The notes under the pieces: model-generated
Seen by the model: the letters and a program-made list of their open reading frames with translations, nothing else
The model's database searches: none
What the model was told of the DNA's origin: nothing
NCBI GenBank assembly: GCA_051648365.1
Contig: JBOFEZ010000009.1
Location: 1-25,197, forward strand
Direction: 5' to 3'
Length of the DNA: 25,197 nt
Origin: JAGNZR01 sp051648365
GTDB lineage: Bacteria > Fusobacteriota > Fusobacteriia > Fusobacteriales > Fusobacteriaceae
Program-made: the position numbers and the translations under genes
Shown: positions 13,437 to 21,311 of the stretch, in pieces
Layout: the number at the start of each line of letters is the position of its first letter
Numbering within the stretch: position 1 is the stretch's first letter

Positions 13437-14667
13437 ATTCTGATTTCAATTTTTTTAATATAGATTTTCCTGCCAAATAACCTGTCGAAAAAGCAGCTTG
13501 AATGTTAAATCCTCCAGTATCTCCATCTATGTCCATAACCTCTCCTGCAAAGTAAAGATTTTTTAAAACCCTAGATTCCATTGTTTTAGGATTTATCTCA
13601 TCCAAGCTTATCCCCCCAGAGGTAGCCATCGCAATTTCCATTCCTCCCAGCCTTGTGACTCTCATTTTGTAATCTGCTAGCTGAATCAGAAGAGTTCTAT
13701 CAGCCTTAGAGATTTCTGAAAGTTTTTTCATCTCATCTATTCCCCAAAGATTCAGAAGTTTTTTTATAAATCTTTCTGGAAGAGTATACTGAAGTAAAAA
13801 ATTCTTTATGCTTTGCTTTCCATTTTTATTAGCACTCTCTAAAAGCTCCTTTCCAAATTCTTCCCCACCCATTTTTAAAAAATTTATTCCCAGGGTATCA
13901 TCTTTTAAAATATAACGTGAGAAATCTATTATACCAGGACCACTCAAATTGTGATGTGTGAACAGAATATCCCCTCGAGTAGATTTTAAAATTTTACCAT
14001 CTCTCCAGAGATTAATTTTAACATCAGAAAAAGATATTCCCGAAAGATCAGCAAAAGGATAACTATCTACATAGACAGGGGTCAAGCATGGTTTTGGATT
14101 TATAATTTTATGCCCCAATTTTTTAGCATATATATATCCATCTCCTGTTGTTCCCGTTGCTGGATAAGATGCACCACCTGTGGCAATCAAAACATTTTCC
14201 CCAAAATATTCTTCTGATTTTGTAATCAGGGAATATCCTTCGTCCATCTCTTGAATTTTTTCTACAAATTGTTCTGTTACTATTTTGACTCCAGCTTTCT
14301 TCATCTCTTTTTGCATAAGTTCCAACACATCTAGACTTCTCATTGTTTCAGGAAAATATTTTCCCGTTTCTTTTACTAACAGGAGCTTTAATCCCTTTTC
14401 TCCAAACCAATTTACCAAATCTTTCGGTTTAAATTCGTTAAGGGCAGATTTCAAAAATCTGCCCTCATCTCCATATTTTAGAAAAAAATCTTTGAATTCA
14501 CAGCTGTTTGTCAGGTTGCAACGTCCCTGGCCAGCTATAAGAAGTTTTTTTCCTATTTTTTTATTTTTTTCTATAAGTAATACTTTTTTTCCGTGTTCTG
14601 CCACTTCAATAGCTGCAAACATTCCTGCCGGACCGGCTCCTACAACTATCAAATCATATTTTTTCAA
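13435..14667 (-). CDS. HI0933-family FAD-dependent flavoprotein (BaiN/RdsA-like)
   Basis: Seen: 410 residues. N-terminal dinucleotide-binding motif VVGAGPAGMFAA (8-19), the HI0933 signature IGKKLLIAGQGRCNLTNS, and the C-terminal FAD motif LYFAGEVMDIDGDTGGFNIQ. Known: this family binds FAD tightly and probably reduces organic substrates. Gut homologues (BaiN, RdsA) have been implicated in bile-acid reduction, but most members are uncharacterised. The start is TTG at 14667 with AAGGAGAT upstream; no nearer ATG matches the conserved N-terminus. It follows the RpoD-like sigma gene by 9 nt, so the two are probably co-transcribed. The substrate cannot be inferred. Confidence 0.88.
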   Translation of the reverse strand: MKKYDLIVVGAGPAGMFAAIEVAEHGKKVLLIEKNKKIGKKLLIAGQGRCNLTNSCEFKDFFLKYGDEGRFLKSALNEFKPKDLVNWFGEKGLKLLLVKETGKYFPETMRSLDVLELMQKEMKKAGVKIVTEQFVEKIQEMDEGYSLITKSEEYFGENVLIATGGASYPATGTTGDGYIYAKKLGHKIINPKPCLTPVYVDSYPFADLSGISFSDVKINLWRDGKILKSTRGDILFTHHNLSGPGIIDFSRYILKDDTLGINFLKMGGEEFGKELLESANKNGKQSIKNFLLQYTLPERFIKKLLNLWGIDEMKKLSEISKADRTLLIQLADYKMRVTRLGGMEIAMATSGGISLDEINPKTMESRVLKNLYFAGEVMDIDGDTGGFNIQAAFSTGYLAGKSILKKLKSE

Positions 14668-14676
14668 TTTATCTCC

Positions 14677-15474
14677 TTAACTGAAATCGCTATAAGTAAT
14701 TTCTTCTTTTAATTTATCTATGGCCTTTAGCTGAATCTGTCTTATTCTTTCACGAGTAAGATTTAAATTATCTCCTATCTCTCCGAGAGTAAGTACAGCC
14801 GTATTAAAAAGTCCGTATCTGCTTATAATAACACTTTTTTCATTCGGAGTCAAGATATCCAAGTATCCCATAAGTTCTTTTGTACTATTTTTTTCAAGTA
14901 TATTTTCTTCAAAATTCTCATCTGCAGGAACAACTCCATGAAAATCAATATTTTCTCCATATGTTTCCTCTAAGGATGAAAAATTGTGTTCAAAAACATC
15001 TGTATATCTTCTTATATCTTTTACTTTGATTCCTAAAAATTCTGCTATTTCTTCATGGGTTGGCACACTATTATTCTGTGTTCTATAGGTTTGAATAAAT
15101 TTATTGATTTTAGAAACATTATCATAAATATATGTTGGTAGTCTTATAAGTCCTCTATTTGACGAGATATGTCTCAGTATGCTTTGTCTAATCCAAAAAG
15201 TAGCATATGTGGAAAATCTTCTATCTAATGAAGGATCAAATTTTTCAGTAGCTCTTATAAGTCCTATATTCCCTTCTTGGATTAGATCCAAAATTGGTAT
15301 TCCCAAATTCGAATATTTTTTAGCTATACTCACAACCAATCTAAGATTTGATATAACTAGCATATCTTTAGCTGAAACATCTCCGTTTTGAGCCTTTTTT
15401 GTATATTGTATCTCCTCATCTTTTGTAAGTAGGGGGTAGTGACTAATCTCTTTTAAGTAATCTGAAATATTCAT
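14677..15474 (-). CDS. RpoD-like sigma factor without region 1.1 (group 2-type)
   Basis: Seen: 265 residues. Region 1.2 (DYLKEISHYPLLTKDEEIQY) is followed by region 2 with RLVVSIAKKYSNLGIPILDL, IQEGNIGLIRATEKFD and RRFSTYATFWIRQSILRHI. Then come region 3 and region 4 with LTPNEKSVIISRYGLF and the helix-turn-helix LTRERIRQIQLKAIDKL. Known: primary sigma factors add an N-terminal region 1.1 and are usually longer than 350 residues. This protein is complete but short, like group 2 sigma factors. Inference: an accessory sigma factor that recognises promoters similar to the housekeeping ones. The ATG at 15474 has GAGGAGG about 12 nt upstream, longer than ideal; an in-frame stop prevents an earlier start. 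The upstream region carries two competing inverted repeats. Confidence 0.88.
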   Translation of the reverse strand: MNISDYLKEISHYPLLTKDEEIQYTKKAQNGDVSAKDMLVISNLRLVVSIAKKYSNLGIPILDLIQEGNIGLIRATEKFDPSLDRRFSTYATFWIRQSILRHISSNRGLIRLPTYIYDNVSKINKFIQTYRTQNNSVPTHEEIAEFLGIKVKDIRRYTDVFEHNFSSLEETYGENIDFHGVVPADENFEENILEKNSTKELMGYLDILTPNEKSVIISRYGLFNTAVLTLGEIGDNLNLTRERIRQIQLKAIDKLKEEITYSDFS

Positions 15475-15486
15475 AGATTATTAAAG

Positions 15487-15545
15487 CCTCCTCTGTATGA
15501 AACTTTTACTATTTTTTCATACTAATTTATACAGAGAATTATCAA
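15487..15545 (-). promoter_or_regulatory. Promoter/leader of the RpoD-like sigma gene with competing inverted repeats
   Basis: On the minus strand, -35 TTGATA (15545-15540) and -10 TATGAA (15521-15516) are 18 bp apart. Two perfect 8-bp inverted repeats share one arm: CTCTGTAT/ATACAGAG (15529-15536 with 15491-15498) and GTATGAAA/TTTCATAC (15515-15522 with 15495-15502). Only one can pair at a time, and the shared arm abuts the GAGGAGG ribosome binding site. If transcription starts further upstream this is an RNA switch candidate. If it starts at the listed promoter, the second repeat is an operator over the -10. Confidence 0.5.
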
Positions 15546-15594
15546 TTATTCCTTTTTTAAAATTTTATTTTTTTTATATTCTTCCCCTTTAGAC

Positions 15595-15622
15595 TTGATT
15601 TTTATTTTTTTTATGTTAAACT
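15595..15622 (+). promoter_or_regulatory. Promoter of ruvC
   Basis: -35 TTGATT (15595-15600), 16-bp spacer and an extended -10 (TG at 15614-15615, TAAACT at 15617-15622). Transcription would start near 15629, just before GAGGTGAT, so the leader is very short. Confidence 0.5.
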
Positions 15623-15641
15623 TTAGCTACGAGGTGATATT

Positions 15642-16208
15642 TTGAAAGTATTAGGTATCGATCCCGGAACTGCCATAGTCGGTTTTGGTATTATAGATTA
15701 TAGTAAAAGAAAATATGAAGTTTTAGAATACGGTTGTATATTTACAGACAAATCATGGGATTTAGAGGATAGGCTTCTGAAAATCTTTGATGAGCTTTCC
15801 CAAATCATAGACAAGCATCAGCCTACACATATAGCTATCGAAGAACTTTTTTTCTTCAAAAATAGTAAAACAGTTATTAGTGTTGGGCAAGCTAGAGGAA
15901 TAATTGTTCTAGCAGGAATGAAAAAAGGAATAAAACCTGTAGGTTACACACCTCTTCAGGTAAAAATGGGGATTACCGGATATGGTAAAGCAGATAAAAA
16001 ACAGGTTCAGAGCATGGTTCAGAGAATATTGGGACTCAAAGAAATCCCACAGCCTGATGATGCTGCAGATGCCCTGGCTATAGCAGTCACCCATATAAAT
16101 GCTCTGACTTCTTCCTATGGAATGGCTCCCACTACTACACTTTCTACAAAAAAACTGACAAAAGAAAAAATGAGTGCCAAAGAATTTCGGGAACTCATTT
16201 TAAAATAA
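15642..16208 (+). CDS. ruvC: Holliday junction resolvase RuvC
   Basis: Seen: 188 residues beginning MKVLGIDPGTAIVGFGIIDY. The four acidic catalytic residues are in place: Asp7 in GIDPG, Glu67 in IAIEELFF, and Asp140 and Asp143 in QPDDAADALAIA. Known: RuvC cuts four-way DNA junctions in the RuvABC resolvasome with magnesium. The start is TTG at 15642, supported by GAGGTGAT four nt upstream and by the conserved N-terminus. The final 25 residues after the last catalytic Asp are a Lys/Thr-rich tail slightly longer than in the E. coli enzyme. ruvA and ruvB are not adjacent. It converges with the GNAT gene, 11 bp separating the stops; I see no strong terminator between them. Confidence 0.95.
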   Translation: MKVLGIDPGTAIVGFGIIDYSKRKYEVLEYGCIFTDKSWDLEDRLLKIFDELSQIIDKHQPTHIAIEELFFFKNSKTVISVGQARGIIVLAGMKKGIKPVGYTPLQVKMGITGYGKADKKQVQSMVQRILGLKEIPQPDDAADALAIAVTHINALTSSYGMAPTTTLSTKKLTKEKMSAKEFRELILK

Positions 16209-16219
16209 AATTATAAATT

Positions 16220-17371
16220 TTATACATACTCTTGGATATAGCTTGTAACATCATTTAAAATCCTCGAAAGCAGAATCTCTGTTTTCCAGGATTTTATTTT
16301 TATTTTGCCCTGTTTTTTTAATGTTTCTATTTTTACAACACCGTAGAGAAGGGAGGTAAGAGATTCTCTGTCCAATTCTAAATCAGGTTCTCCCTCATAT
16401 TCTAAACTTATCTTTTCTCCATTCCACCTGTAGTAATCGATTCGCTTTTCGCAATTATCCCAAATTTTTAAATTTATTTCATCTATCTCACTTTTTTCAA
16501 AAAATACTCTTAAAGCAGATTCCATATCTATTATTTTAGTCATTATAAAAGGAATTGTTTTTATCTCCAGTTCTTTTCTGTTAGAAAAATACGTTTCCAG
16601 TTCTTGACCTTTAAAAGTATCAATTTTTAAATCCTTATAATATCCCTTAAAACTAGATATAAAGTATAATATTTTAGAAAAAGTCTCCGAACTTTTAAAG
16701 TAAAAATCTCGAATATAGATATCTCCATCTTGAGGAATATATGAAAAAGTCCCCTCAATCTCTCCCTTTGAATTTTCAATCCAATAGATATGACCTCCCT
16801 CAAAATTAAGCTCCTCAACATAGGTTGAAAATTCTTCCTGAGATTTTATAAGGGAACTTATAAATTTTGAGTTTTCTGTATTTATATAATTCAGTACATG
16901 AGTATTTTCTTTTTTCAATTCATGAATTTTTAGATTTTCATAATTTTTTCCAACAATTTTTTCCAGAGCTATTTCATATCGCTGAAGTGTATGAGTATAA
17001 GAAAATCCATAACGGAAATATATTTCTGGGTTTATAGGTGCAAGAAAAATTTCTCTTACCCCCTCCTGTCTACATCTTTCAAAAAAATTTTGGAGGAGTT
17101 CCCTTAAAATTCCTTCTCCCCTGTATTCTGGATAAGTTCCTATCGCTACTAGATAATAACTTTTTTTTATCTCTCCATAAAAATTCATAGAATAAGGATT
17201 ACAATGCATTCCACCCTTTATATCTCCGTTTCTTTCTACCAGGAGGTAGTTTTCCATTTTAAATCTTTGAGAAAAATAATATTCTATATATGAAGAAGAG
17301 TCAGTAAAACACTGACTCCACAATTTATAGGCTGATTCTTTATCTCTCTCATAAGCTGCTATTCTTACCAT
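16220..17371 (-). CDS. GNAT-family N-acetyltransferase, Eis-like
   Basis: Seen: 383 residues. The N-terminal GNAT fold (about 1-135) has the acetyl-CoA motif VAIGTYPEYRGEGILREL near 72-89, followed by FLAPINPEIYFRYGF. A second domain of about 240 residues ends in a region resembling the SCP2-like C-terminal domain (GVVKIETLKKQGKIKIKSW). Known: Eis-type proteins are about 400 residues with tandem GNAT domains plus a sterol-carrier-like domain, and acetylate amines such as aminoglycosides or protein lysines. The architecture and length fit, but no substrate can be named. The ATG at 17371 has GGGAGG upstream. It is the last gene of the deoxynucleoside kinase transcript, after a 24-codon ORF. Confidence 0.83.
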   Translation of the reverse strand: MVRIAAYERDKESAYKLWSQCFTDSSSYIEYYFSQRFKMENYLLVERNGDIKGGMHCNPYSMNFYGEIKKSYYLVAIGTYPEYRGEGILRELLQNFFERCRQEGVREIFLAPINPEIYFRYGFSYTHTLQRYEIALEKIVGKNYENLKIHELKKENTHVLNYINTENSKFISSLIKSQEEFSTYVEELNFEGGHIYWIENSKGEIEGTFSYIPQDGDIYIRDFYFKSSETFSKILYFISSFKGYYKDLKIDTFKGQELETYFSNRKELEIKTIPFIMTKIIDMESALRVFFEKSEIDEINLKIWDNCEKRIDYYRWNGEKISLEYEGEPDLELDRESLTSLLYGVVKIETLKKQGKIKIKSWKTEILLSRILNDVTSYIQEYV

Positions 17372-17389
17372 TGTAGCCTCCCTAAGAAA

Positions 17390-17464
17390 TTAAGCCATTA
17401 CGTATTTAAAAGATGTTATTATCGTCATAAGAATCAAAAGATCCAATAAGTAGTTATCTGTCAT
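17390..17464 (-). CDS. 24-residue hydrophobic micro-ORF
   Basis: Seen: ATG at 17464 to TAA at 17390. The peptide starts MTDNYLLDLLILMTIITSFK and ends YVMA, which is one amphipathic or membrane-spanning helix with acidic N-terminus and one Lys near the end. GAGAGGT lies about 9 nt upstream. It fits exactly between the kinase stop (25 nt before) and the GNAT ribosome binding site. Known: short hydrophobic peptides of this size include type I toxins, holin-like toxins and small membrane regulators. Inference: possibly translated as part of this operon. It is too short for codon statistics and could be a chance ORF, but the ribosome binding site, composition and tight packing argue for a real gene. 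Confidence 0.5.
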   Translation of the reverse strand: MTDNYLLDLLILMTIITSFKYVMA

Positions 17465-17489
17465 CAATTTGCTACCTCTCTAGTCTGTC

Positions 17490-18086
17490 TTAGTTCATAT
17501 GGACTGAGATAAGGTTTAAAATTTCCTCTCTGTCCTGAGGATTATTTATAAAATCCTTTCCATCTACATTCACCTTAAGAACTTTACACTCAGAACAGTT
17601 TTCAAAATAATTTTTATAGTGATTATTCAATTTTTCCCAATAATCTCTAGGCATTATCTGTTCAAAATCTCTTCCTCTTCTTTTTATTTTTTCTATTGCA
17701 TTATCAACGTTTGTTTCTAAATATACTATAAGTTTTGGTGGTTGGATATATTTGAACATATTCTGAGAAAGTTCCAGGTAAAGATTGTACTCATCTTTAG
17801 AAAGATCTCCATCATTATGAAGTATATCAGCAAATATTTTATCACAGTAGATAGCTCTGTCGAAAACCCCGCCTCCATTTTTTATGGCATTTTTTATCAT
17901 CTCTAATCTCTTATTAAGAAGCAATACTTGAAGAGAAAAAGAATATCTTTTTTTATTATAATAAAATTTATCGAGAATAGGATTCTCATAAACAGGTTCC
18001 TGATAAAGCTCCTTATTAAAATGTTCAGATATAATTTTTGAAAGAGTAGTTTTTCCAACACCTACAACACCATCTACATAAATCAT
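17490..18086 (-). CDS. Deoxynucleoside kinase (dAK/dGK/dCK family)
   Basis: Seen: 198 residues. P-loop GVVGVGKTT at 6-14, the substrate-binding QEPVYENPILDKFY, DRAIYCDKIFA (the DR-S/Y motif of the family) and a lid RRGRDFEQ. Known: these enzymes phosphorylate deoxyadenosine, deoxyguanosine or deoxycytidine with ATP in the salvage pathway. Length is slightly below the usual 205-220. The ATG at 18086 has GGAGTTGGAG upstream. It is the first gene of the transcript that continues through the micro-ORF to the GNAT gene. Specificity among deoxynucleosides cannot be read by eye. Confidence 0.9.
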   Translation of the reverse strand: MIYVDGVVGVGKTTLSKIISEHFNKELYQEPVYENPILDKFYYNKKRYSFSLQVLLLNKRLEMIKNAIKNGGGVFDRAIYCDKIFADILHNDGDLSKDEYNLYLELSQNMFKYIQPPKLIVYLETNVDNAIEKIKRRGRDFEQIMPRDYWEKLNNHYKNYFENCSECKVLKVNVDGKDFINNPQDREEILNLISVHMN

Positions 18087-18116
18087 TCTCCAACTCCTTT
18101 TGAATTTTTCTAGAAT

Positions 18117-18145
18117 ATTATACCATATTTCAGAAGAAAAATCAA
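18117..18145 (-). promoter_or_regulatory. Promoter of the deoxynucleoside kinase operon
   Basis: Minus-strand -35 TTGATT (18145-18140), 17-bp spacer, -10 TATAAT (18122-18117) with an extended TGG before it. The leader is about 24 nt. Confidence 0.78.
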
Positions 18146-18198
18146 AATATTGTTTTACAATTAGGAGACAGCACTACATCTAGTACCAAGTTGCTATT

Positions 18199-19644
18199 TT
18201 ATTCTCCTTTTATATATGAATAAAGAGTTTTTACTCCAACTCCTGTTGCTCCTTTTTTATAATAGAAACCTGGAGAATCAAAGAAAGCTGTTCCTGCAAT
18301 ATCCAGATGCATCCATGGTAAACCCTCACAAAATTCTTCTAGGAATGAGGCTGCACCGCATGCTCCTCCCCATCTTCCACCACTATTTTTAAGAGAAGCT
18401 ATTTCTGATCTGATTGATTTTTTATACTCTGGAAGCAGAGGGAGTTCCCAGTAGATCTCCTCCCATTTTTCAGAGGCTTTATCCAATTTTTGGAACATCT
18501 CTTTTTTATTAGTAAATACACCTGTCGCTGCATTTCCAAGTGCTACAACTACAGCTCCTGTTAGAGTAGCTACATCCACAATTTCAGAAACCTTTTCTTT
18601 TTTTGCAATGTATGTCATTGCGTCTGCTAGAGTCAATCTTCCTTCTGCATCAGTATTTATTATTTCAATATATTTTCCAGCCATTGTAGGTACGATATCT
18701 CCAGGTCTATAAGCATTTCCGCCCATAGCATTTTCACAGGCTGCAACTACAGCTACTACATTTTTCTTTAATTTATTTTTTGCAATAGCACACATAGCTC
18801 CTATAACTGTTGCAGAACCACCCATGTCATCTTTCATATTAATCATTGAATCTGTAGGTTTTAGAGATAGTCCTCCTGTATCATAAGTTAATCCCTTTCC
18901 TACTAATCCGTAAGTATATTTATTTTCTTTGTCTCCAAAATATCTCATAACAATGACATAGGGTCTATTTACAGAAGCTCTTCCAACCATTAAGAAAGCT
19001 TCCATGCCTAGATTCTTAGCTTCTTTTTCATCTAAAATTTCTACCTGGAAACCAAATTTTTCTCCATACTCTTCAGCTAGCTCTCCAAGTTTTTTAGGAG
19101 TCATTATCTCTGCTTGCTCATTTACCAAATCTTTCGCTATATCTGTGGCTTTCATCAGATTTTCAATTTCAGATAAAGATATTTTTTTTCCATCTAAAAG
19201 TAGAAGATCCACTTTTAGAGCCTCATCTGTCTCTTTTTTATCCTGTTTTTTTTCTTTATATTTATTGAAATCATAATTTATATGTGCAACTACCTCGGCT
19301 AAAAGTTCTGCATCTGCCAACTCTCCGGATGGAGAATAAAAAGATACATCCCCTTTTATATCTTTCAGAAGATTGTAGAGAGTTTTTCTGTATTCTCCTC
19401 TATCAAATTCATCTTTTTTTCCTGCTCCTGCAAAAATAACTTCGGTTAACTCTCCATCTTGAAGATAAGTTACCGGAAGAATCTGATCTTTTTTACATTT
19501 GAAATCATTTTTTTCCTTTAACTTTTGGATTAGATCTTTTCCGCTTTGAGAAGTGTGTTCACATACTTCAAGCTCTCCTTCAAAAAACATTGAGACATAC
19601 TTTGAATATTGTTTGTTCATTTTATTTACAACTTTAAATTTCAT
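18199..19644 (-). CDS. pepA: Leucyl (M17) aminopeptidase
   Basis: Seen: 481 residues from the ATG at 19644. This start is chosen because GGAGGAACAA lies directly upstream; an earlier ATG (19689) falls inside the promoter. The C-terminal catalytic domain has GKGLTYDTGG, KDDMGGSATVIGA and the family signature NTDAEGRLTLADAM, which together hold the two metal ions, the catalytic Lys and the Arg. The N-terminal macrodomain-like half is divergent. Known: M17 peptidases are hexameric cytosolic enzymes releasing N-terminal residues; some also bind DNA. Inference: peptide catabolism, fitting an amino-acid fermenter. It has its own promoter. I see no clear terminator in the 112 bp before the kinase gene, which starts from its own promoter. 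Confidence 0.93.
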   Translation of the reverse strand: MKFKVVNKMNKQYSKYVSMFFEGELEVCEHTSQSGKDLIQKLKEKNDFKCKKDQILPVTYLQDGELTEVIFAGAGKKDEFDRGEYRKTLYNLLKDIKGDVSFYSPSGELADAELLAEVVAHINYDFNKYKEKKQDKKETDEALKVDLLLLDGKKISLSEIENLMKATDIAKDLVNEQAEIMTPKKLGELAEEYGEKFGFQVEILDEKEAKNLGMEAFLMVGRASVNRPYVIVMRYFGDKENKYTYGLVGKGLTYDTGGLSLKPTDSMINMKDDMGGSATVIGAMCAIAKNKLKKNVVAVVAACENAMGGNAYRPGDIVPTMAGKYIEIINTDAEGRLTLADAMTYIAKKEKVSEIVDVATLTGAVVVALGNAATGVFTNKKEMFQKLDKASEKWEEIYWELPLLPEYKKSIRSEIASLKNSGGRWGGACGAASFLEEFCEGLPWMHLDIAGTAFFDSPGFYYKKGATGVGVKTLYSYIKGE

Positions 19645-19679
19645 TTGTTCCTCCAAATTTTTATTTTTATTGTACTGAT

Positions 19680-19708
19680 ATAATACCATTATTCTAATAA
19701 TAATTCAA
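19680..19708 (-). promoter_or_regulatory. Promoter of pepA
   Basis: Minus-strand -35 TTGAAT (19708-19703), 17-bp spacer, -10 TATTAT (19685-19680) with TGG just before it. It gives a leader of about 29 nt and rules out the longer pepA reading frame start. Confidence 0.75.
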
Positions 19709-19761
19709 GAAGAGTTTCCATTAAAAATTAAGCCACCAATTATATTTTTTATAAATGAATA

Positions 19762-19790
19762 TTGATTAAAACATATTTCTGGGTTATACT
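19762..19790 (+). promoter_or_regulatory. Promoter of the sodium symporter gene
   Basis: -35 TTGATT (19762-19767), 17-bp spacer, -10 TATACT (19785-19790). The predicted leader is about 107 nt, long for this window. It is A/T-rich and I see no strong hairpin or known riboswitch in it. Confidence 0.65.
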
Positions 19791-19903
19791 TTATAAAAAT
19801 ATTTTTTTCTTAAAAACATTCAATCTTGGTCTTATATATAACTTTTTTTCATAAAATAAAATACTTTGCCGGATTAATTTCTAGGCAGAAAAAGGAGGAG
19901 ATT

Positions 19904-21241
19904 ATGTCAGAAAGTAGAGGTAAATGGGGATCTAGTCTGGGATTCATACTAGCTTCAGCAGGATCAGCAGTGGGATTAGGTAATCTTTGGAAATTTCCAT
20001 ACCTAGCAGGTAAAAATGGAGGGGGAGCTTTTGTTTTAGTTTATCTTTCTCTTATTATCATCTTAGGATTTACTCTTATTTTGGGAGAAATGGCTATTGG
20101 AAGAAAAGGTAAATCTGATGCGTACGGTTCTTATAAAAACATTAAAAAAAATTGGGGATTTGCTGGAATTTTGGCTATCATCACCTGTTTTATAATTCTT
20201 TCCTACTACAGCGTGATTGGTGGATGGGTAATAAAATATATAGGTGACTTTATTATAGGTGGAGTTAAAGGTGATGTGGGAGCTCATTTTGGAGGTTTTA
20301 TCTCTTCCACTGCATCTCCTATCATTTATGCTTTAGTATTCCTTATTTTAACAGCAGTTATTGTTCTTAAGGGTATTGCTGGCGGAATAGAAAAAGCCAG
20401 TAAGATAATGATGCCTACACTTCTTGTTTTCATGATTATCATAGCCTTAAGATCTCTTACTCTTCCAGGTGCCATGGCAGGTGTAGAATTTTTTCTAAAA
20501 CCTGATTTTTCTCAGATTACAGGTAAAGTTATTCTTGCAGCCCTCGGTCAGGTTTTTTTCTCTCTTTCACTGGGTATGGGAGCTATTATAACTTATGGAA
20601 GTTACCTTCCTGATGACTCTAAAATGGTAAGAAATGCTTTTATAATTCCTGCACTGGATACAATAGTTGCTCTTCTTGCGGGACTGGCTATTTTGCCTGC
20701 GGTTTTCGCCTTCGGAATGGAGCCTACTGCTGGACCGAGTTTAATATTTGTTACGATTCCTAAAATTTTCGAATCTATGGCTGGCGGAGCTTTCTTTGGT
20801 ATAATTTTCTTTGTACTTGTATTCTTTGCAGCTCTTACTTCAGCAATTTCTCTCCTTGAAGTTACTGTTGCCTTTGTAGTAGACCAGTTTAAAATCGACA
20901 GAAAAATAACTGTTTTCCTTATGACAGCATTGCTTTTCGCCTTTGCAGTACCTAATTCATTATCTTTCGGGGTTTGGGAAAAATCCACAGCATTTTTCGG
21001 AATGAATTTTTTTGATTTTATGTGTTATCTAAGTGACAATCTGTTCCTACCTATGGGAGGATTGCTCCTATGTCTATTTATAGGTTATGTTTGGGGAGAA
21101 AAAGAAGCTCTTCACGAAGTTACAAATCAAAATACAGAAGCTTTTCCCTTGGGAAAAATCTGGATGTTTGCAATTAAGTATGTTGGTCCTGTTGTTATCG
21201 GTGTAATACTTCTTCAAGCTTTAGGAATTTTAAAACTTTAG
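19904..21241 (+). CDS. Neurotransmitter:sodium symporter (NSS/SNF) family amino-acid transporter
   Basis: Seen: 445 residues from the ATG at 19904 with AGGAGGAG upstream; an upstream in-frame start has no ribosome binding site. The N-terminus carries the family hallmark SAGSAVGLGNLWKFPYLAGK, the unwound helix 1 that binds sodium and substrate, followed by GGGAFVLVYL. About eleven hydrophobic helices follow. SALEVTV-type residues appear as ALTSAISLLEVTVAFV in helix 8. Known: bacterial NSS proteins (LeuT, MhsT, TnaT) import amino acids with sodium, and an 11-helix form is common. Inference: uptake of a hydrophobic or aromatic amino acid. Its own promoter and a convergent terminator make it monocistronic. 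Confidence 0.92.
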   Translation: MSESRGKWGSSLGFILASAGSAVGLGNLWKFPYLAGKNGGGAFVLVYLSLIIILGFTLILGEMAIGRKGKSDAYGSYKNIKKNWGFAGILAIITCFIILSYYSVIGGWVIKYIGDFIIGGVKGDVGAHFGGFISSTASPIIYALVFLILTAVIVLKGIAGGIEKASKIMMPTLLVFMIIIALRSLTLPGAMAGVEFFLKPDFSQITGKVILAALGQVFFSLSLGMGAIITYGSYLPDDSKMVRNAFIIPALDTIVALLAGLAILPAVFAFGMEPTAGPSLIFVTIPKIFESMAGGAFFGIIFFVLVFFAALTSAISLLEVTVAFVVDQFKIDRKITVFLMTALLFAFAVPNSLSFGVWEKSTAFFGMNFFDFMCYLSDNLFLPMGGLLLCLFIGYVWGEKEALHEVTNQNTEAFPLGKIWMFAIKYVGPVVIGVILLQALGILKL

Positions 21242-21255
21242 ACTTTGGGTAAAAC

Positions 21256-21302
21256 AAAAAAAGATTGAGTCCTAAAATTTAAGGATTCAATCTTTTTTTA
21301 TT
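21256..21302. terminator. Bidirectional terminator between the symporter and MFS genes
   Basis: The 13-bp stem AAAAAAAGATTGA/TCAATCTTTTTTT (21256-21268 with 21287-21299) is extended by a G-T pair and TCCT/AGGA. The seven T residues on one arm and seven A residues on the other allow termination for both convergent genes. Confidence 0.9.
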
Positions 21303-21311
21303 CATTTGTAT

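Noticed and set aside
19645..19689. Longer N-terminus for leucyl aminopeptidase
   Set aside because: The extra codons overlap the pepA -10 box, and GGAGGA directly precedes the ATG at 19644.
19826..19903. Longer N-terminus for the sodium symporter
   Set aside because: There is no ribosome binding site, the extra residues are not like the family, and AGGAGGAG precedes the ATG at 19904.
19797..19903. Riboswitch or T-box in the long leader of the sodium symporter gene
   Set aside because: The leader is A/T-rich, with only a weak GCC/GGC pairing near 19868-19886 and no recognisable T-box or riboswitch core.
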